Shown here: positions 24,945-33,450 of the stretch, piece after piece | How the letters are laid out: each line of letters starts with the position of its first letter | How positions within the stretch are numbered: position 1 is the stretch's first letter | NCBI GenBank assembly: GCA_963728445.1 | Contig: CAVSJO010000006.1 | Location: 1,922,001 to 1,986,000, forward strand | Direction of reading: 5' to 3' | DNA from: CAVSJO01 sp963728445 | Lineage (GTDB): Bacteria > Gemmatimonadota > Gemmatimonadetes > Longimicrobiales > RSA9 | DNA: 64,000 nucleotides | The notes under the pieces: generated by a model | What the model saw: only the letters and a program-made list of their open reading frames with translations | The model's database searches: none | What the model was told of the DNA's origin: nothing | Made by a program: the position numbers and the translations under genes

Positions 24945-27464
24945 ATGCCGCCCGACCGACTCCATCTCGAGCCTCTCGCCGCCGAACGCATTCGCACGGA
25001 GATCCGCCGCTCCCGCGGCAACGAGGTCTGCTTTCTCGCGCGGGTGACGGAGGCGGGCGGCGTTTCGGAGCCGCGCGTCGTCGCCCGCGGGCATCGCACG
25101 GCGGTCAACGTGGCTGCCCGGGAGGCGGAAGCCGGCATGCTCGTGGTGCACAACCATCCGTCGGGCGAGCTGGAGCCGTCGGAAGCGGACATGCGCGTCG
25201 CGGCGGAGCTTCACGACGTGGGGCTGGGCCTCGCCATCGTCGACAACGAGGCGACGGAGCTGTACGTCGTGGTGGAGCCGGCGCGGCCGCGGAAGCGGGA
25301 GCTGCTGGACGAGGAGGACGTGGCGGCGGCGCTGGCGCCGGGCGGCGCTCTGGCGGCGCTGCATCCCGCGTACGAGGACCGCCCGACGCAGCGGGACATG
25401 GCGCGCTCCGTCGCCCGGCGCTTCAACGAGGGCGGCATCGTGCTGGCCGAGGCGGGCACCGGCACGGGTAAGTCGGTGGCGTATCTGCTGCCGGCGGTGC
25501 GCTGGGCCGTGACGAACCACGAGCGCGTCGTCGTGTCGACGAACACGATCAACCTGCAGGAGCAGCTCGTCGAGAAGGACCTGCCGCTGCTGCGGCGGGC
25601 GCTCGGCGAGCCGTTCCGCTTCGCGCTGGTGAAGGGGCGCCGCAACTACGTCTCGATCCGGCGGGCGAAGCTGGCGAAGGCGTCGCAGGCCACCCTGTTC
25701 GAGGACGGGCACGCCCGTGAGATCGAGGCGATCCTCGAATGGATCGGGACGACGCGGGAGGGCTCGCTTCAGGACCTGCCTTTCCAGCCGAGCTCGGAGG
25801 TCTGGGACGAGGTCGCGAGCGAAACGGACGTGTGCCTGCGCGCGAAGTGCCCGCACTTCCAGGACTGCTTCTATCAGCGCGCGCGGCGGAGCTCGGCGTC
25901 GGCGGACGTCCTGGTCGTGAACCACTCTCTGCTGTTCGCGGATCTGGCGCTGCGCCGTGCGCAGCAGAACTACACGGCCCCGGCCGTGCTGCCGCCGTAC
26001 CGGCATGTCATTCTGGACGAGGCGCACAACCTGGAAGAATCGGCGACGTCTCACCTCGGGACCGGCGTCTCGAGGCAGGGGCTGCTGCGGGCCCTCGGGC
26101 GCCTGGACCGCCGGGGTCGCGGGATCCTGCACACGATCGAGCGAAAGCTCCTCGCCGAGGCGTCGGAAGACGCGCTCGCGGTGATGGCGCTGACGGAGTC
26201 CCGGGATGAGCTCCGGCCCCTCGTGGACCGGGCACGGGCATACTGCGTGGAGCTCTTCCGGCACCTCGAGTCGTTCACGACGCGGAGTCCGGACGGCGTC
26301 GTCCGCATCGGCGACGACTTCGCCGCACTGCCGGCGTGGAGCGGAGCGGTCCAGGTAGTCTACGAGGACACTCTCACCGCGCTGATCCAGCTCTCCCGCG
26401 GCGTCGCCCGGCTCGTCGAGCGCATTCTGCTCGAGCGCGAGCGGGCGGACGCCATGGCCGAGGAGCTGGTCGAGCTCCAGGCCGCCGGGAACCGGATCGC
26501 GGCGGCGGAGGACGCTCTTCGTACTGCACTCGCGCCGGGCCCGTCGGACGAGGTGCCGACGGTCCGCTGGCTGGAGCGGCGCGGCGGCTCGACGTACCGG
26601 GACGCCAACGTCGCTGTGCTCTCGGCCCCCGTCGAGATCGGGGGTGCGCTGCGGGAGTCGCTGCTGGACCGTGCCGAGACGGTCGTCATGACGTCCGCCA
26701 CACTCACTACCCGCGACGGGTTCGGGTTCCTGCGTGCCCGACTGGGCCTCGACGTGGGCGGCCTGAAGATCCGGGAGGACGTCTACCCGTCTCCCTTCGA
26801 GTTCGAGACCCAGACGGTGGTGGCGATCCCCACGGACCTGCCGATGCCGGGCGCGGCGGACGGTCCGTTCGATCTCGCGACGGCGGCGGTGGTCGAGGAC
26901 GTCGCCGCCCTCAGCGACGGCGGCGTCTTCGTGCTCTTCACCTCCTATCGGTCCATGCGCGCGGTGGCGGCGGAGCTGCGTGCACGCGGCCTCGACCGCA
27001 GGTGGCCGCTCTTCGTGCAGGGTGAGGGCGCCCGTGCCCGGCTGCTGGAACGATTCACGGCCTCCGGTCGGGGCGTGCTCCTCGGCGTCTCGTCGTTCTG
27101 GGAGGGCGTCGACGTGCCCGGCGAGCCGCTGCGCGGACTGGTCATCGCAAAGCTGCCCTTCCTCGTGCCGTCCGAGCCCCTCACCGCCGCCCGCCTCGAG
27201 GCCGTGGAGCGGTGGGGGGGCAGCGGCTTTCGGGACTATCTGCTGCCCCACGCCGCGCTCCGCCTCAAGCAGGGCTTCGGTCGGCTGATCCGCTCGCGCG
27301 TCGACCGCGGCGCCGTCGTGCTCCTCGATCGCCGCATCGTGGAGCGAGGCTACGGTCGCTACTTCCTGGCCTCTCTGCCACCGGCCCCGGTCCGGACGGG
27401 CGCGTGGGAGGGTCTGCGGGACGAGCTCTCCGCCTTCTACGAGCGCGCCCTGGCCGTGGGCTGA
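24945..27464 (+). CDS. RadC-like JAMM domain fused to a DinG-family DNA helicase
   Basis: An 839-residue two-part protein. Residues about 1-115 are a RadC-like JAMM metalloprotein domain with a complete E27...H69-x-H71-x10-D82 set in GNEVCF and VVHNHPSGELEPSEADM. Residues about 140-839 are an XPD/DinG-type superfamily 2 helicase: Walker A AGTGTGKS (170-177), DEAH at 358-361 and helicase C-terminal motifs such as SFWEGVDVPG and a final GRLIRSRVDRG. Three iron-sulphur cysteines C297, C302 and C308 have the 5/6 spacing of DinG, but the expected first ligand (NYLC in relatives) is Ser237. In Firmicutes DinG an exonuclease domain sits where the JAMM domain is here. Probably DNA repair. Start chosen by the JAMM domain and the -10. 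Confidence 0.85.
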   Translation: MPPDRLHLEPLAAERIRTEIRRSRGNEVCFLARVTEAGGVSEPRVVARGHRTAVNVAAREAEAGMLVVHNHPSGELEPSEADMRVAAELHDVGLGLAIVDNEATELYVVVEPARPRKRELLDEEDVAAALAPGGALAALHPAYEDRPTQRDMARSVARRFNEGGIVLAEAGTGTGKSVAYLLPAVRWAVTNHERVVVSTNTINLQEQLVEKDLPLLRRALGEPFRFALVKGRRNYVSIRRAKLAKASQATLFEDGHAREIEAILEWIGTTREGSLQDLPFQPSSEVWDEVASETDVCLRAKCPHFQDCFYQRARRSSASADVLVVNHSLLFADLALRRAQQNYTAPAVLPPYRHVILDEAHNLEESATSHLGTGVSRQGLLRALGRLDRRGRGILHTIERKLLAEASEDALAVMALTESRDELRPLVDRARAYCVELFRHLESFTTRSPDGVVRIGDDFAALPAWSGAVQVVYEDTLTALIQLSRGVARLVERILLERERADAMAEELVELQAAGNRIAAAEDALRTALAPGPSDEVPTVRWLERRGGSTYRDANVAVLSAPVEIGGALRESLLDRAETVVMTSATLTTRDGFGFLRARLGLDVGGLKIREDVYPSPFEFETQTVVAIPTDLPMPGAADGPFDLATAAVVEDVAALSDGGVFVLFTSYRSMRAVAAELRARGLDRRWPLFVQGEGARARLLERFTASGRGVLLGVSSFWEGVDVPGEPLRGLVIAKLPFLVPSEPLTAARLEAVERWGGSGFRDYLLPHAALRLKQGFGRLIRSRVDRGAVVLLDRRIVERGYGRYFLASLPPAPVRTGAWEGLRDELSAFYERALAVG

Positions 27465-27476
27465 CGCGGGCTGCGG

Positions 27477-27506
27477 GGAGGACCGGCGCCTGGGCGCCGG
27501 TCCTCC
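27477..27506 (+). terminator. Strong hairpin after the JAMM-helicase gene
   Basis: A perfect 14-bp stem (27477-27490 with 27493-27506) lies 12 bases past the helicase stop. There is no T run directly after it, but T-rich sequence follows from about 27555. Probable transcription terminator of the preceding gene. Confidence 0.6.
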
Positions 27507-27601
27507 CACCCGATCCGCATGGCAACGGGCGCTTGTGCTTTCGGCCGCTCGGTCCTTTTTTGTCCTCTTTCCGTGTGGATTCCCGTTCCGGAGGAGTTCG
27601 A

Positions 27602-29353
27602 ATGCGCCGTCGCACGTCCCTGCTTGCCGTACTCGCCGGCCTCGCAGTTCCGCTGGGTGCCCACCCCGCATCGGCGCAGTCCGCCTCGGCCGGCGCCGCG
27701 CCGCCGGGGGCCGCCGACGCGCCGCCCGTGAGCACACTGCCCCTGAAGCACGCGCCCCGTCCGACGCAGCCGGAGATCACGGCCGCAGACCTGATGACGC
27801 GGCTCTACATCTTCGCCGACGACTCCATGCAGGGGAGGGAGGCCGGCACCGAGGGGAACGTGCGGGGCACGCGCTACATCGCCTCGGAGCTGAAGCGCGT
27901 GGGACTGCAGCCGGCGGGCGAGGATGGCACGTACTTCCAGACGATCCCCCTGCGCCTCGTCGCCTTCGACGGCGCGTCCTCGATGAGAGCAGGGGGGCGG
28001 CAGCTGAAGGCAATGGCGGACTACGTCCCCCTGGCCCGGGCCAGCGTGCGGCTGAACGGTGCGGAGGCGGTCTACGCCGGCTCTCTCGCGGACTCGAGCG
28101 GCTGGATCGCGCCGGGTCGTGCGGCCGGCCGCGTCGCCGTGTTCTACGCGCCTCCGGATCTGGGCGCGCGCCGACTGACGCGGCTGATCCCCGACGTGCC
28201 GGATGCCGCCGCCGTCGTGCTCGTGACAGCGGACGACTACGTGACGCGGTACGGCCGCTACTATGGTCGGCCGCGCACCGTCATGGACGACGGGTCGGAC
28301 GACGGCCCGCCGGAGCTGCTCGTCGCAGAGTCGGCGGCCGGTGCCTTCTTCGACGCTCCCGTCGCGAGCCTCGTGCCGGGCACGAAGGGGCATTCCGTGG
28401 ACGCGGACATCCGCTTCACCCGCGAGCCCATCGAGTATCCGGCGCGCAACGTCGTGGCCATCGTACCCGGCAGCGATCCGGCGCTGCGGGGCGAGTACGT
28501 GGCCGTCGGCGCCCACAACGATCACATCGGCATGACTCGGACGCCCGTCGCCCACGACTCGCTTCGGATCTGGAACCACGTCGTGCGACCCGAGGGCGCC
28601 GACGACGGCGGGAACCAGGCCTCCGCCGAGCAGCAGGCGCGCGTGAACCGCCTGCTGGCCGCCTATCGGGCGAAGCACCCGGGGCCGGTTCGCCTCGACT
28701 CCATCGACAACGGCGCGGACGACGACGGGTCGGGAACCGTCGCCGCCCTCGAGATCGCCGAGAAGTTCGCAACCATGCGGCAGAAGCCCCGGCGCTCGCT
28801 GCTCTTCGTCTTCCACGTGGGGGAGGAGAAGGGTCTGCTCGGGTCACGCTGGTTCACGGATCATCCGACGGTGCCCCGGGACTCCATCGTCGCGCAGCTG
28901 AACATGGACATGGTGGGCCGCGGAGCGGCGACGGACGAGACCGGCCGGACCAGGAACGGTGCGCCGCTGCACGGCGGGGCAGGCTACCTGCAGCTGGTGG
29001 GGTCCCGGCGGCTGTCCACCGAGCTCGGTGACCTCGTCGAATCGGTGAACCGGGAGGATGGGCACGGCATCACATTCGATTATGCCATGGACGCGGACGG
29101 TCACCCGTCCAACATCTACTGCCGCAGCGACCACTACGAGTACGCCCGCTTCGGCATCCCCATCACGTTCTTCACGACCGGGCTCCATTCCGATTACCAC
29201 CAGGTGACGGACGAGCCCGAGTACATCGACTACGACCACATGGCGCGCGTCGCCAGCCTCGTGGAGGACGTGGCGCTGCACGTGGCGAACCTGGACCACC
29301 GTCTGCGCCTGGACGGGCCGGCGCCGGACCCGTCGCAGCCTTGCCGTCAATGA
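27602..29353 (+). CDS. Exported M28-family aminopeptidase
   Basis: A 583-residue secreted zinc peptidase with a signal peptide to about residue 26 (ASA-QS). The M28 metal ligands are all seen: H305 in VGAHNDHIG, the Asp in NGADDDGSG, the Glu pair in GEEKGLLGS, the Asp in NMDMVGRG and the last His in SDYHQVTDEPEY. Residues about 150-270 look like a PA-type insertion before the catalytic core. An insertion of about 40 residues separates the first His from the Asp motif. A strong GGAGGAG ribosome site lies 5 bases ahead of ATG 27602, which fixes the start. It would release N-terminal residues from extracellular peptides. Confidence 0.92.
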   Translation: MRRRTSLLAVLAGLAVPLGAHPASAQSASAGAAPPGAADAPPVSTLPLKHAPRPTQPEITAADLMTRLYIFADDSMQGREAGTEGNVRGTRYIASELKRVGLQPAGEDGTYFQTIPLRLVAFDGASSMRAGGRQLKAMADYVPLARASVRLNGAEAVYAGSLADSSGWIAPGRAAGRVAVFYAPPDLGARRLTRLIPDVPDAAAVVLVTADDYVTRYGRYYGRPRTVMDDGSDDGPPELLVAESAAGAFFDAPVASLVPGTKGHSVDADIRFTREPIEYPARNVVAIVPGSDPALRGEYVAVGAHNDHIGMTRTPVAHDSLRIWNHVVRPEGADDGGNQASAEQQARVNRLLAAYRAKHPGPVRLDSIDNGADDDGSGTVAALEIAEKFATMRQKPRRSLLFVFHVGEEKGLLGSRWFTDHPTVPRDSIVAQLNMDMVGRGAATDETGRTRNGAPLHGGAGYLQLVGSRRLSTELGDLVESVNREDGHGITFDYAMDADGHPSNIYCRSDHYEYARFGIPITFFTTGLHSDYHQVTDEPEYIDYDHMARVASLVEDVALHVANLDHRLRLDGPAPDPSQPCRQ

Positions 29354-29361
29354 GGCAGCGC

Positions 29362-29378
29362 GCCGCCCTCGTGGCGGC
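29362..29378. terminator. Weak hairpin between convergent genes
   Basis: GCCGCC, loop CTCGT, GGCGGC lies in the 40 bases between the convergent M28 and lipoprotein stops. With a 6-bp stem and no T run, it is at best a weak bidirectional terminator. Confidence 0.3.
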
Positions 29379-29393
29379 ACCACGCTCCGACCT

Positions 29394-30371
29394 TCATGGC
29401 AGGCACGCCGCCGCCTCCGGCGGTCCCTCCTGCACGTTGAGCGAGACGTCGAGGACCACCACGGCGCCGAACACGCCGGTGACTCCGGTTCCGAACACGC
29501 TGGGAATTCGGACCTGTCCAGACGGGTTGAAGTTGCCGCCCCGGAGCCAGTCGGTTGCGTTCCGGTCCAGCGCGGCGACGCCGATGCGCGCCGCCGCGCC
29601 GGCCGGCAGCCCGTTCTGCAGCGCCACGAGCACCGGGCTGGCGTCCCCGAATCGGTCGAAGAGGCCGAATTCCCGGGGGAACACGATGGTCGTGTCCGTG
29701 GCGCCGACGGACAGACCCCGCAGCGGAAGGGGGCGCGGCACGGCGACGTCGAGAGAGTCGAGGAGCGCGTCCAGGTTGAACAGGTCCGTGTCGGCCAGGT
29801 AGGCCCAGGCGCCCTCGGAACGTGTCCACTCCAGCTCGAACGTGGTATCCGGCGGGAGGAGGCACGAGCTCCGCTCCCGGAGCCCGCCGGGTGCGACGAG
29901 GGCGAACGGGCCGGGCACCGCCGTCGTCCCCCGTACCCCGGAGCCGTCCGCAAGCGTCCCCTCGAGCGTGTACGAGTGCCCGGCGCGGACCAGCGCGAAC
30001 GGCGGCACGTCCAGCCGGTCGGTGACGTAGCACGTGCCCGCCACCTCGACCGAGTCGGCGTACATCGGGGACCCGCACTCGGCGCTGCCGGAGGCCGCCG
30101 GACGCAGGGCCATGCGCAGGCCGTCGTCGCTCACGATGGAGAGGCTGACGGGCGCCACCGGGACCGCCGTGGTCCCATGGACGAACGCCCACTGGCGGTC
30201 CGCGCCGGCGCGCAGGTACAGCTCGACCACGGCGAGGGGTTCGGGCTCCGTCACCGTGACCTCCGTCAGCTGACAGCCTGCCAGGAGAGAGAGCAGACCG
30301 AAGAGCAGGCCGGACCGGAGGCGGCCGGCGGGCCGCTGCCCGACCGGGCGTCGAGACGGGCGACGTCGCAT
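29394..30371 (-). CDS. Lipoprotein partner of the TonB receptor (DUF4249-like)
   Basis: A 325-residue outer-envelope lipoprotein. The start MRRRPSRRPVGQ is basic and is followed by a hydrophobic run ending LAGC (Cys near residue 34), a good lipobox. The mature chain is beta-rich with VELYLRAG near the start, a disulphide-compatible set of cysteines, YTLEGTLADGSGVRGTTAVP and a late FGAVVVLDVSLNV. This pattern and the position directly after a TonB receptor (overlap TGATG) resemble DUF4249 proteins, which are often encoded next to TonB-dependent receptors. The ligand is unknown. Confidence 0.7.
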   Translation of the reverse strand: MRRRPSRRPVGQRPAGRLRSGLLFGLLSLLAGCQLTEVTVTEPEPLAVVELYLRAGADRQWAFVHGTTAVPVAPVSLSIVSDDGLRMALRPAASGSAECGSPMYADSVEVAGTCYVTDRLDVPPFALVRAGHSYTLEGTLADGSGVRGTTAVPGPFALVAPGGLRERSSCLLPPDTTFELEWTRSEGAWAYLADTDLFNLDALLDSLDVAVPRPLPLRGLSVGATDTTIVFPREFGLFDRFGDASPVLVALQNGLPAGAAARIGVAALDRNATDWLRGGNFNPSGQVRIPSVFGTGVTGVFGAVVVLDVSLNVQEGPPEAAACLP

Positions 30372-32701
30372 CAGAAGCTCACTTCGGCGCCGAGCGTCGG
30401 GAGCAGCGGGAACATCGAGACGCCCGAGCGCGTCGGCGGATCGGCCTGGAAGTCGTAGAAGTAGAAGAGCACGTTCCGCCGGTCGTAGACGTTGAGCACG
30501 TCCAGATACGCAGTGATTCGGCCCCACCCCCTGTCGAAGGACCTGCGGAAGCTGACGTCCAGCCGGTGGTAGGGTGGGTAGCGCTCGGCGTTTCGGCCGC
30601 CCAGCGCCACACCCAGCGGCGGGTCCTCGGACGACGCAGTCTGGCCGATGGAGATGAGCCGGAGCCGCCCCGAGATCGCTCCGTAGTCCAGGTAGGTGTA
30701 CGAGCCCGCGGGCTTCGTGTACGGCAGGCCGGTGCCCACGTTGAGGTGCAGCCCGCCGTCCATGGACCACGGGAGCGGATAGCGGAGGACCAGCTCGGCC
30801 TCGACGCGGCGATCGAAAACGGGCGCGTAGGTGACGTCCGGCGGCGGCTGCTCACCGGAGAGGACGTCCGGGAACGTGCGCGTCGTCCGGAGCAGCGACA
30901 GCGTGAGCCAGCCGCGCACTGGCCCCTGCGCGCGCTCGACCATGACGTCCAGTCCCCGTGCCCGGCCGGTGCCGGACAGCAGGTCGTCCAGCGGGTCGTT
31001 CGGGTCGTCCGCCGCGTTGTTCGTCACCACGCCCTGGAAGCGCCGCAGGTATGCCTCCGCGCTGTAGCGCCAGCCCGCCTCCCTCCGCTCGAAGCCGATC
31101 TGGGCCTGGTCCGACACGACGACGGGCGCCCGCGCCCCCGTCGTGACCCATACGTCGATGCCGAGGGGCAGGTCCTCGTCCCGCAGCGAGTGTACGAACT
31201 GCGTGTAGCGGCCCGCGGATGCGTTGAGCGCCGTGGCCGGGCCGAGGAACCGCTTCACGGCGACGCGCGGCGACAGCAGCACGCGGGAGGTCCCGGACTC
31301 CGGCAGCCACCCGTCCGCGCGCGTTCCGAGGCGCACCATCCAGCCGGTCGTCTGCCATTCCGCCTGCGCGTACGTGCCCGTGCCCCACGCCCGGTCTGCG
31401 TTGCTCCGGAACGTCGTCCCGCCCGTTTCCGCCAGGTTGCTGTACGCGAAGCGGTCACCGGACAGCCCGAACGAGGCACCGAGGGAGGTCGTGAGCGGAA
31501 CCGTCGCGTCCAGGCGCAGGACCGCCTGGCCGATGCGGCTGTCGAAGCGTGTGTCGTCGAAGTCGGGGAAGCGGATGGCGTTCGCGAACCGCGTGTAGCC
31601 GAGCCTCGCCTCGACTCGCCCGCCGCCCCTGAGGTCCCGCTCGTACGTGCCGCCGATCATGGCGTTGCCCCAGTCCCAGCGCACCTTGAGCGGGAACTGG
31701 TCCGGGTCGACCCTGCGGAGGTCGAGCACGTCGCCCCCCGTGTAGCCCGTGAGAGAGATCCGGGCGCCGCCGCCGGTCCACGCCTGGGCCGCGAGCTGCG
31801 CGTCCGTCAGGTGGTACGGAAAATCGAAGACGGGCCGGAGCACCTGGTCGAAGTAGGAGCGCCGCAGCGATACCCGCGCCCGCGCGTCGCGCAGACCGGC
31901 GGCGCCGAGCGGCAGGTCGGTCCCGACCGCGGCCCGGGCCGCGAGGACCGAGAGCCCGGCGGAGACCGGCCCGTTCTCGCCTTCCACGTCGCTGCGGATG
32001 TCGAGCACGGACGAAACGCGCCCGCCGACCCGCGCGGGGAAGCCGCCGGTCAGGAGATCGGCGCGCCCGACCATGTCCGCGTTGAAGACGCTGAAGAAGC
32101 CGCCGAGATGGAACGGGTTGTAGATCGGGAAGCCGTCCAGCAGGATCAGGTTCTGGTCGGCGCTGCCGCCCCGGACGTTGTAGGCGGCGCTGAAGTCGGA
32201 GGTGGAGACCACGCCGGGCAGGACCTGGATCGCCCGCAGCACGTCGGACTCCGCGATGCCCGGGATCGACTTCAGCCGGGGCCGGTCCAGCGCCTCCACG
32301 GACGCGCCGGCGTCCGCGTGCATGGCGCGTCGGCTCGCCTCCACGTCGACGAAGACGCCGGGCAGAGCCACGGCCTGCTCCCGCATCACGATCTCCAGGC
32401 GCAGCCCGTCGACGCCGACGTCGATAGTGGACGCGTACCGGTCGTATCCGATGCGGTCGACGGACAGGGCGTAGTGGCCGGTCGGGACGCCGTCGATGCG
32501 AAAGCTTCCGGCGCTGTCCGTCTCTGCGCCGCGGGTGAAGCCGCCGGCTGCCGAGCGGAGCGTGACGACCGCCGCGCGCACGCCGTCGCCGCCTCGATCC
32601 CGGATCACCCCGCTCACGCTCGCTCCGCCCTGCGCGACGGAGCGGGCGGGGAGTGCGCCCGCGAGGGCGGCGCAGACGGCGAGCAGGGAGAGCGTGCGCA
32701 C
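30371..32701 (-). CDS. TonB-dependent outer-membrane receptor
   Basis: A 776-residue outer-membrane transporter. A signal peptide (MRTLSLLAVCAALAGALPA, cleavage near VAQ) precedes a carboxypeptidase-regulatory-like beta domain (about residues 28-105), then the plug (VLRAIQVLPGVVSTSDFSA and NVRGGSADQNLILLDGFP near residues 160-195) and a beta barrel to the terminal aromatic (VSF). The GTG at 32701 is chosen because it begins the signal peptide and sits 5 bases behind a -10-like element; there is no Shine-Dalgarno. Iron, vitamin or peptide substrates are all possible; no context decides. Confidence 0.9.
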   Translation of the reverse strand: MRTLSLLAVCAALAGALPARSVAQGGASVSGVIRDRGGDGVRAAVVTLRSAAGGFTRGAETDSAGSFRIDGVPTGHYALSVDRIGYDRYASTIDVGVDGLRLEIVMREQAVALPGVFVDVEASRRAMHADAGASVEALDRPRLKSIPGIAESDVLRAIQVLPGVVSTSDFSAAYNVRGGSADQNLILLDGFPIYNPFHLGGFFSVFNADMVGRADLLTGGFPARVGGRVSSVLDIRSDVEGENGPVSAGLSVLAARAAVGTDLPLGAAGLRDARARVSLRRSYFDQVLRPVFDFPYHLTDAQLAAQAWTGGGARISLTGYTGGDVLDLRRVDPDQFPLKVRWDWGNAMIGGTYERDLRGGGRVEARLGYTRFANAIRFPDFDDTRFDSRIGQAVLRLDATVPLTTSLGASFGLSGDRFAYSNLAETGGTTFRSNADRAWGTGTYAQAEWQTTGWMVRLGTRADGWLPESGTSRVLLSPRVAVKRFLGPATALNASAGRYTQFVHSLRDEDLPLGIDVWVTTGARAPVVVSDQAQIGFERREAGWRYSAEAYLRRFQGVVTNNAADDPNDPLDDLLSGTGRARGLDVMVERAQGPVRGWLTLSLLRTTRTFPDVLSGEQPPPDVTYAPVFDRRVEAELVLRYPLPWSMDGGLHLNVGTGLPYTKPAGSYTYLDYGAISGRLRLISIGQTASSEDPPLGVALGGRNAERYPPYHRLDVSFRRSFDRGWGRITAYLDVLNVYDRRNVLFYFYDFQADPPTRSGVSMFPLLPTLGAEVSF

Positions 32702-32706
32702 GTTGG

Positions 32707-32736
32707 AAGGTCGGTGCCCGGCGCCGGGCGGGTCAA
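32707..32736 (-). promoter_or_regulatory. Candidate promoter of the TonB receptor operon
   Basis: On the minus strand TTGACC (32736-32731), an 18-base spacer and GACCTT (32712-32707) end 5 bases before the GTG. The -10 is poor, but the spacing equals that at 7928-7957, another gene without a Shine-Dalgarno. The intergenic space to the divergent FAH gene is 118 bases. Confidence 0.4.
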
Positions 32737-32819
32737 GCCGGGATTTTCCGTACGCCGCGGGCTGGCGGGCCGGAAGCGCCGTCCCTACACTGGTGCGGAC
32801 CCCCGGAACGAGGAACGAC

Positions 32820-33446
32820 GTGCCGCCTCCCCCCAGCAAGATCGTCTGCATCGGACGCAACTACCTGGCCCACGCCCGGGAGCTGGGCAACGAGGTGCCG
32901 GAGCGTCCTCTCATCTTCCTGAAGCCGCCTTCATCCCTGCTCGCCGACGGCGCGGCCATCGAGCTGCCGCCGGAGTCCGCCCGCGTCGAACACGAGGGGG
33001 AGATCGCCGTGGTCATCGGCCGCCGCGCTCGCCTCGTGGAGGAGGGCGACGCCCTCGCCTGCATCGCCGGGTACGCTCCACTCAACGACGTGACGGCCCG
33101 CGACCTCCAGCGCTCCGACGGACAGTGGAGCCGCGCGAAAGGGTTCGACACGTTCTGCCCCGTCGGCCCGATGCTGGAGCGCGACGGCGACTGGCGGGAC
33201 CTCGAGATCGTGACCCGTGTGAACGGCGAGGAGCGCCAGCGCGGGCGGGCCGCCGAGATGGCCTTCGGCATCCCGTTCCTCGTCTCGTACGTGAGCCGCG
33301 TGATGACGCTGGAGCCGGGCGACTTCATCGCCACGGGGACCCCGGAGGGCGTCGGCCCGCTCGTCGACGGCGACGTCGTCGAGGTTGAGCTCGCCGGCCG
33401 CGCCCGCGTCCGCAACCCCGTTCGCAACCGGATCCGGGAGACCTGA
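32820..33446 (+). CDS. Fumarylacetoacetate hydrolase-family protein
   Basis: A 208-residue cytoplasmic enzyme of the FAH fold, which cleaves or isomerises 2-oxo acids such as acylpyruvates. It shows KIVCIGRNYLAHARELG at the N-terminus, PLIFLKPPSS, the metal-binding glutamates in VEHEGEIAVVIG, GYAPLNDVTARDLQ, KGFDTFCPVGP and the C-terminal TGTPEGVGPL. Length matches the short acylpyruvase-like members. The GTG start has GAGG 7 bases ahead. It lies 4 bases before the aminotransferase gene, but no pathway links the two clearly; the exact substrate cannot be read. Confidence 0.87.
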   Translation: MPPPPSKIVCIGRNYLAHARELGNEVPERPLIFLKPPSSLLADGAAIELPPESARVEHEGEIAVVIGRRARLVEEGDALACIAGYAPLNDVTARDLQRSDGQWSRAKGFDTFCPVGPMLERDGDWRDLEIVTRVNGEERQRGRAAEMAFGIPFLVSYVSRVMTLEPGDFIATGTPEGVGPLVDGDVVEVELAGRARVRNPVRNRIRET

Positions 33447-33450
33447 ACCG

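Noticed and set aside
24156..27737. Long minus-strand open frame across the hairpin array and the helicase
   Set aside because: It is a shadow of the JAMM-helicase frame; the repeated SGALRPPRG peptide is just the 27-bp repeat translated.
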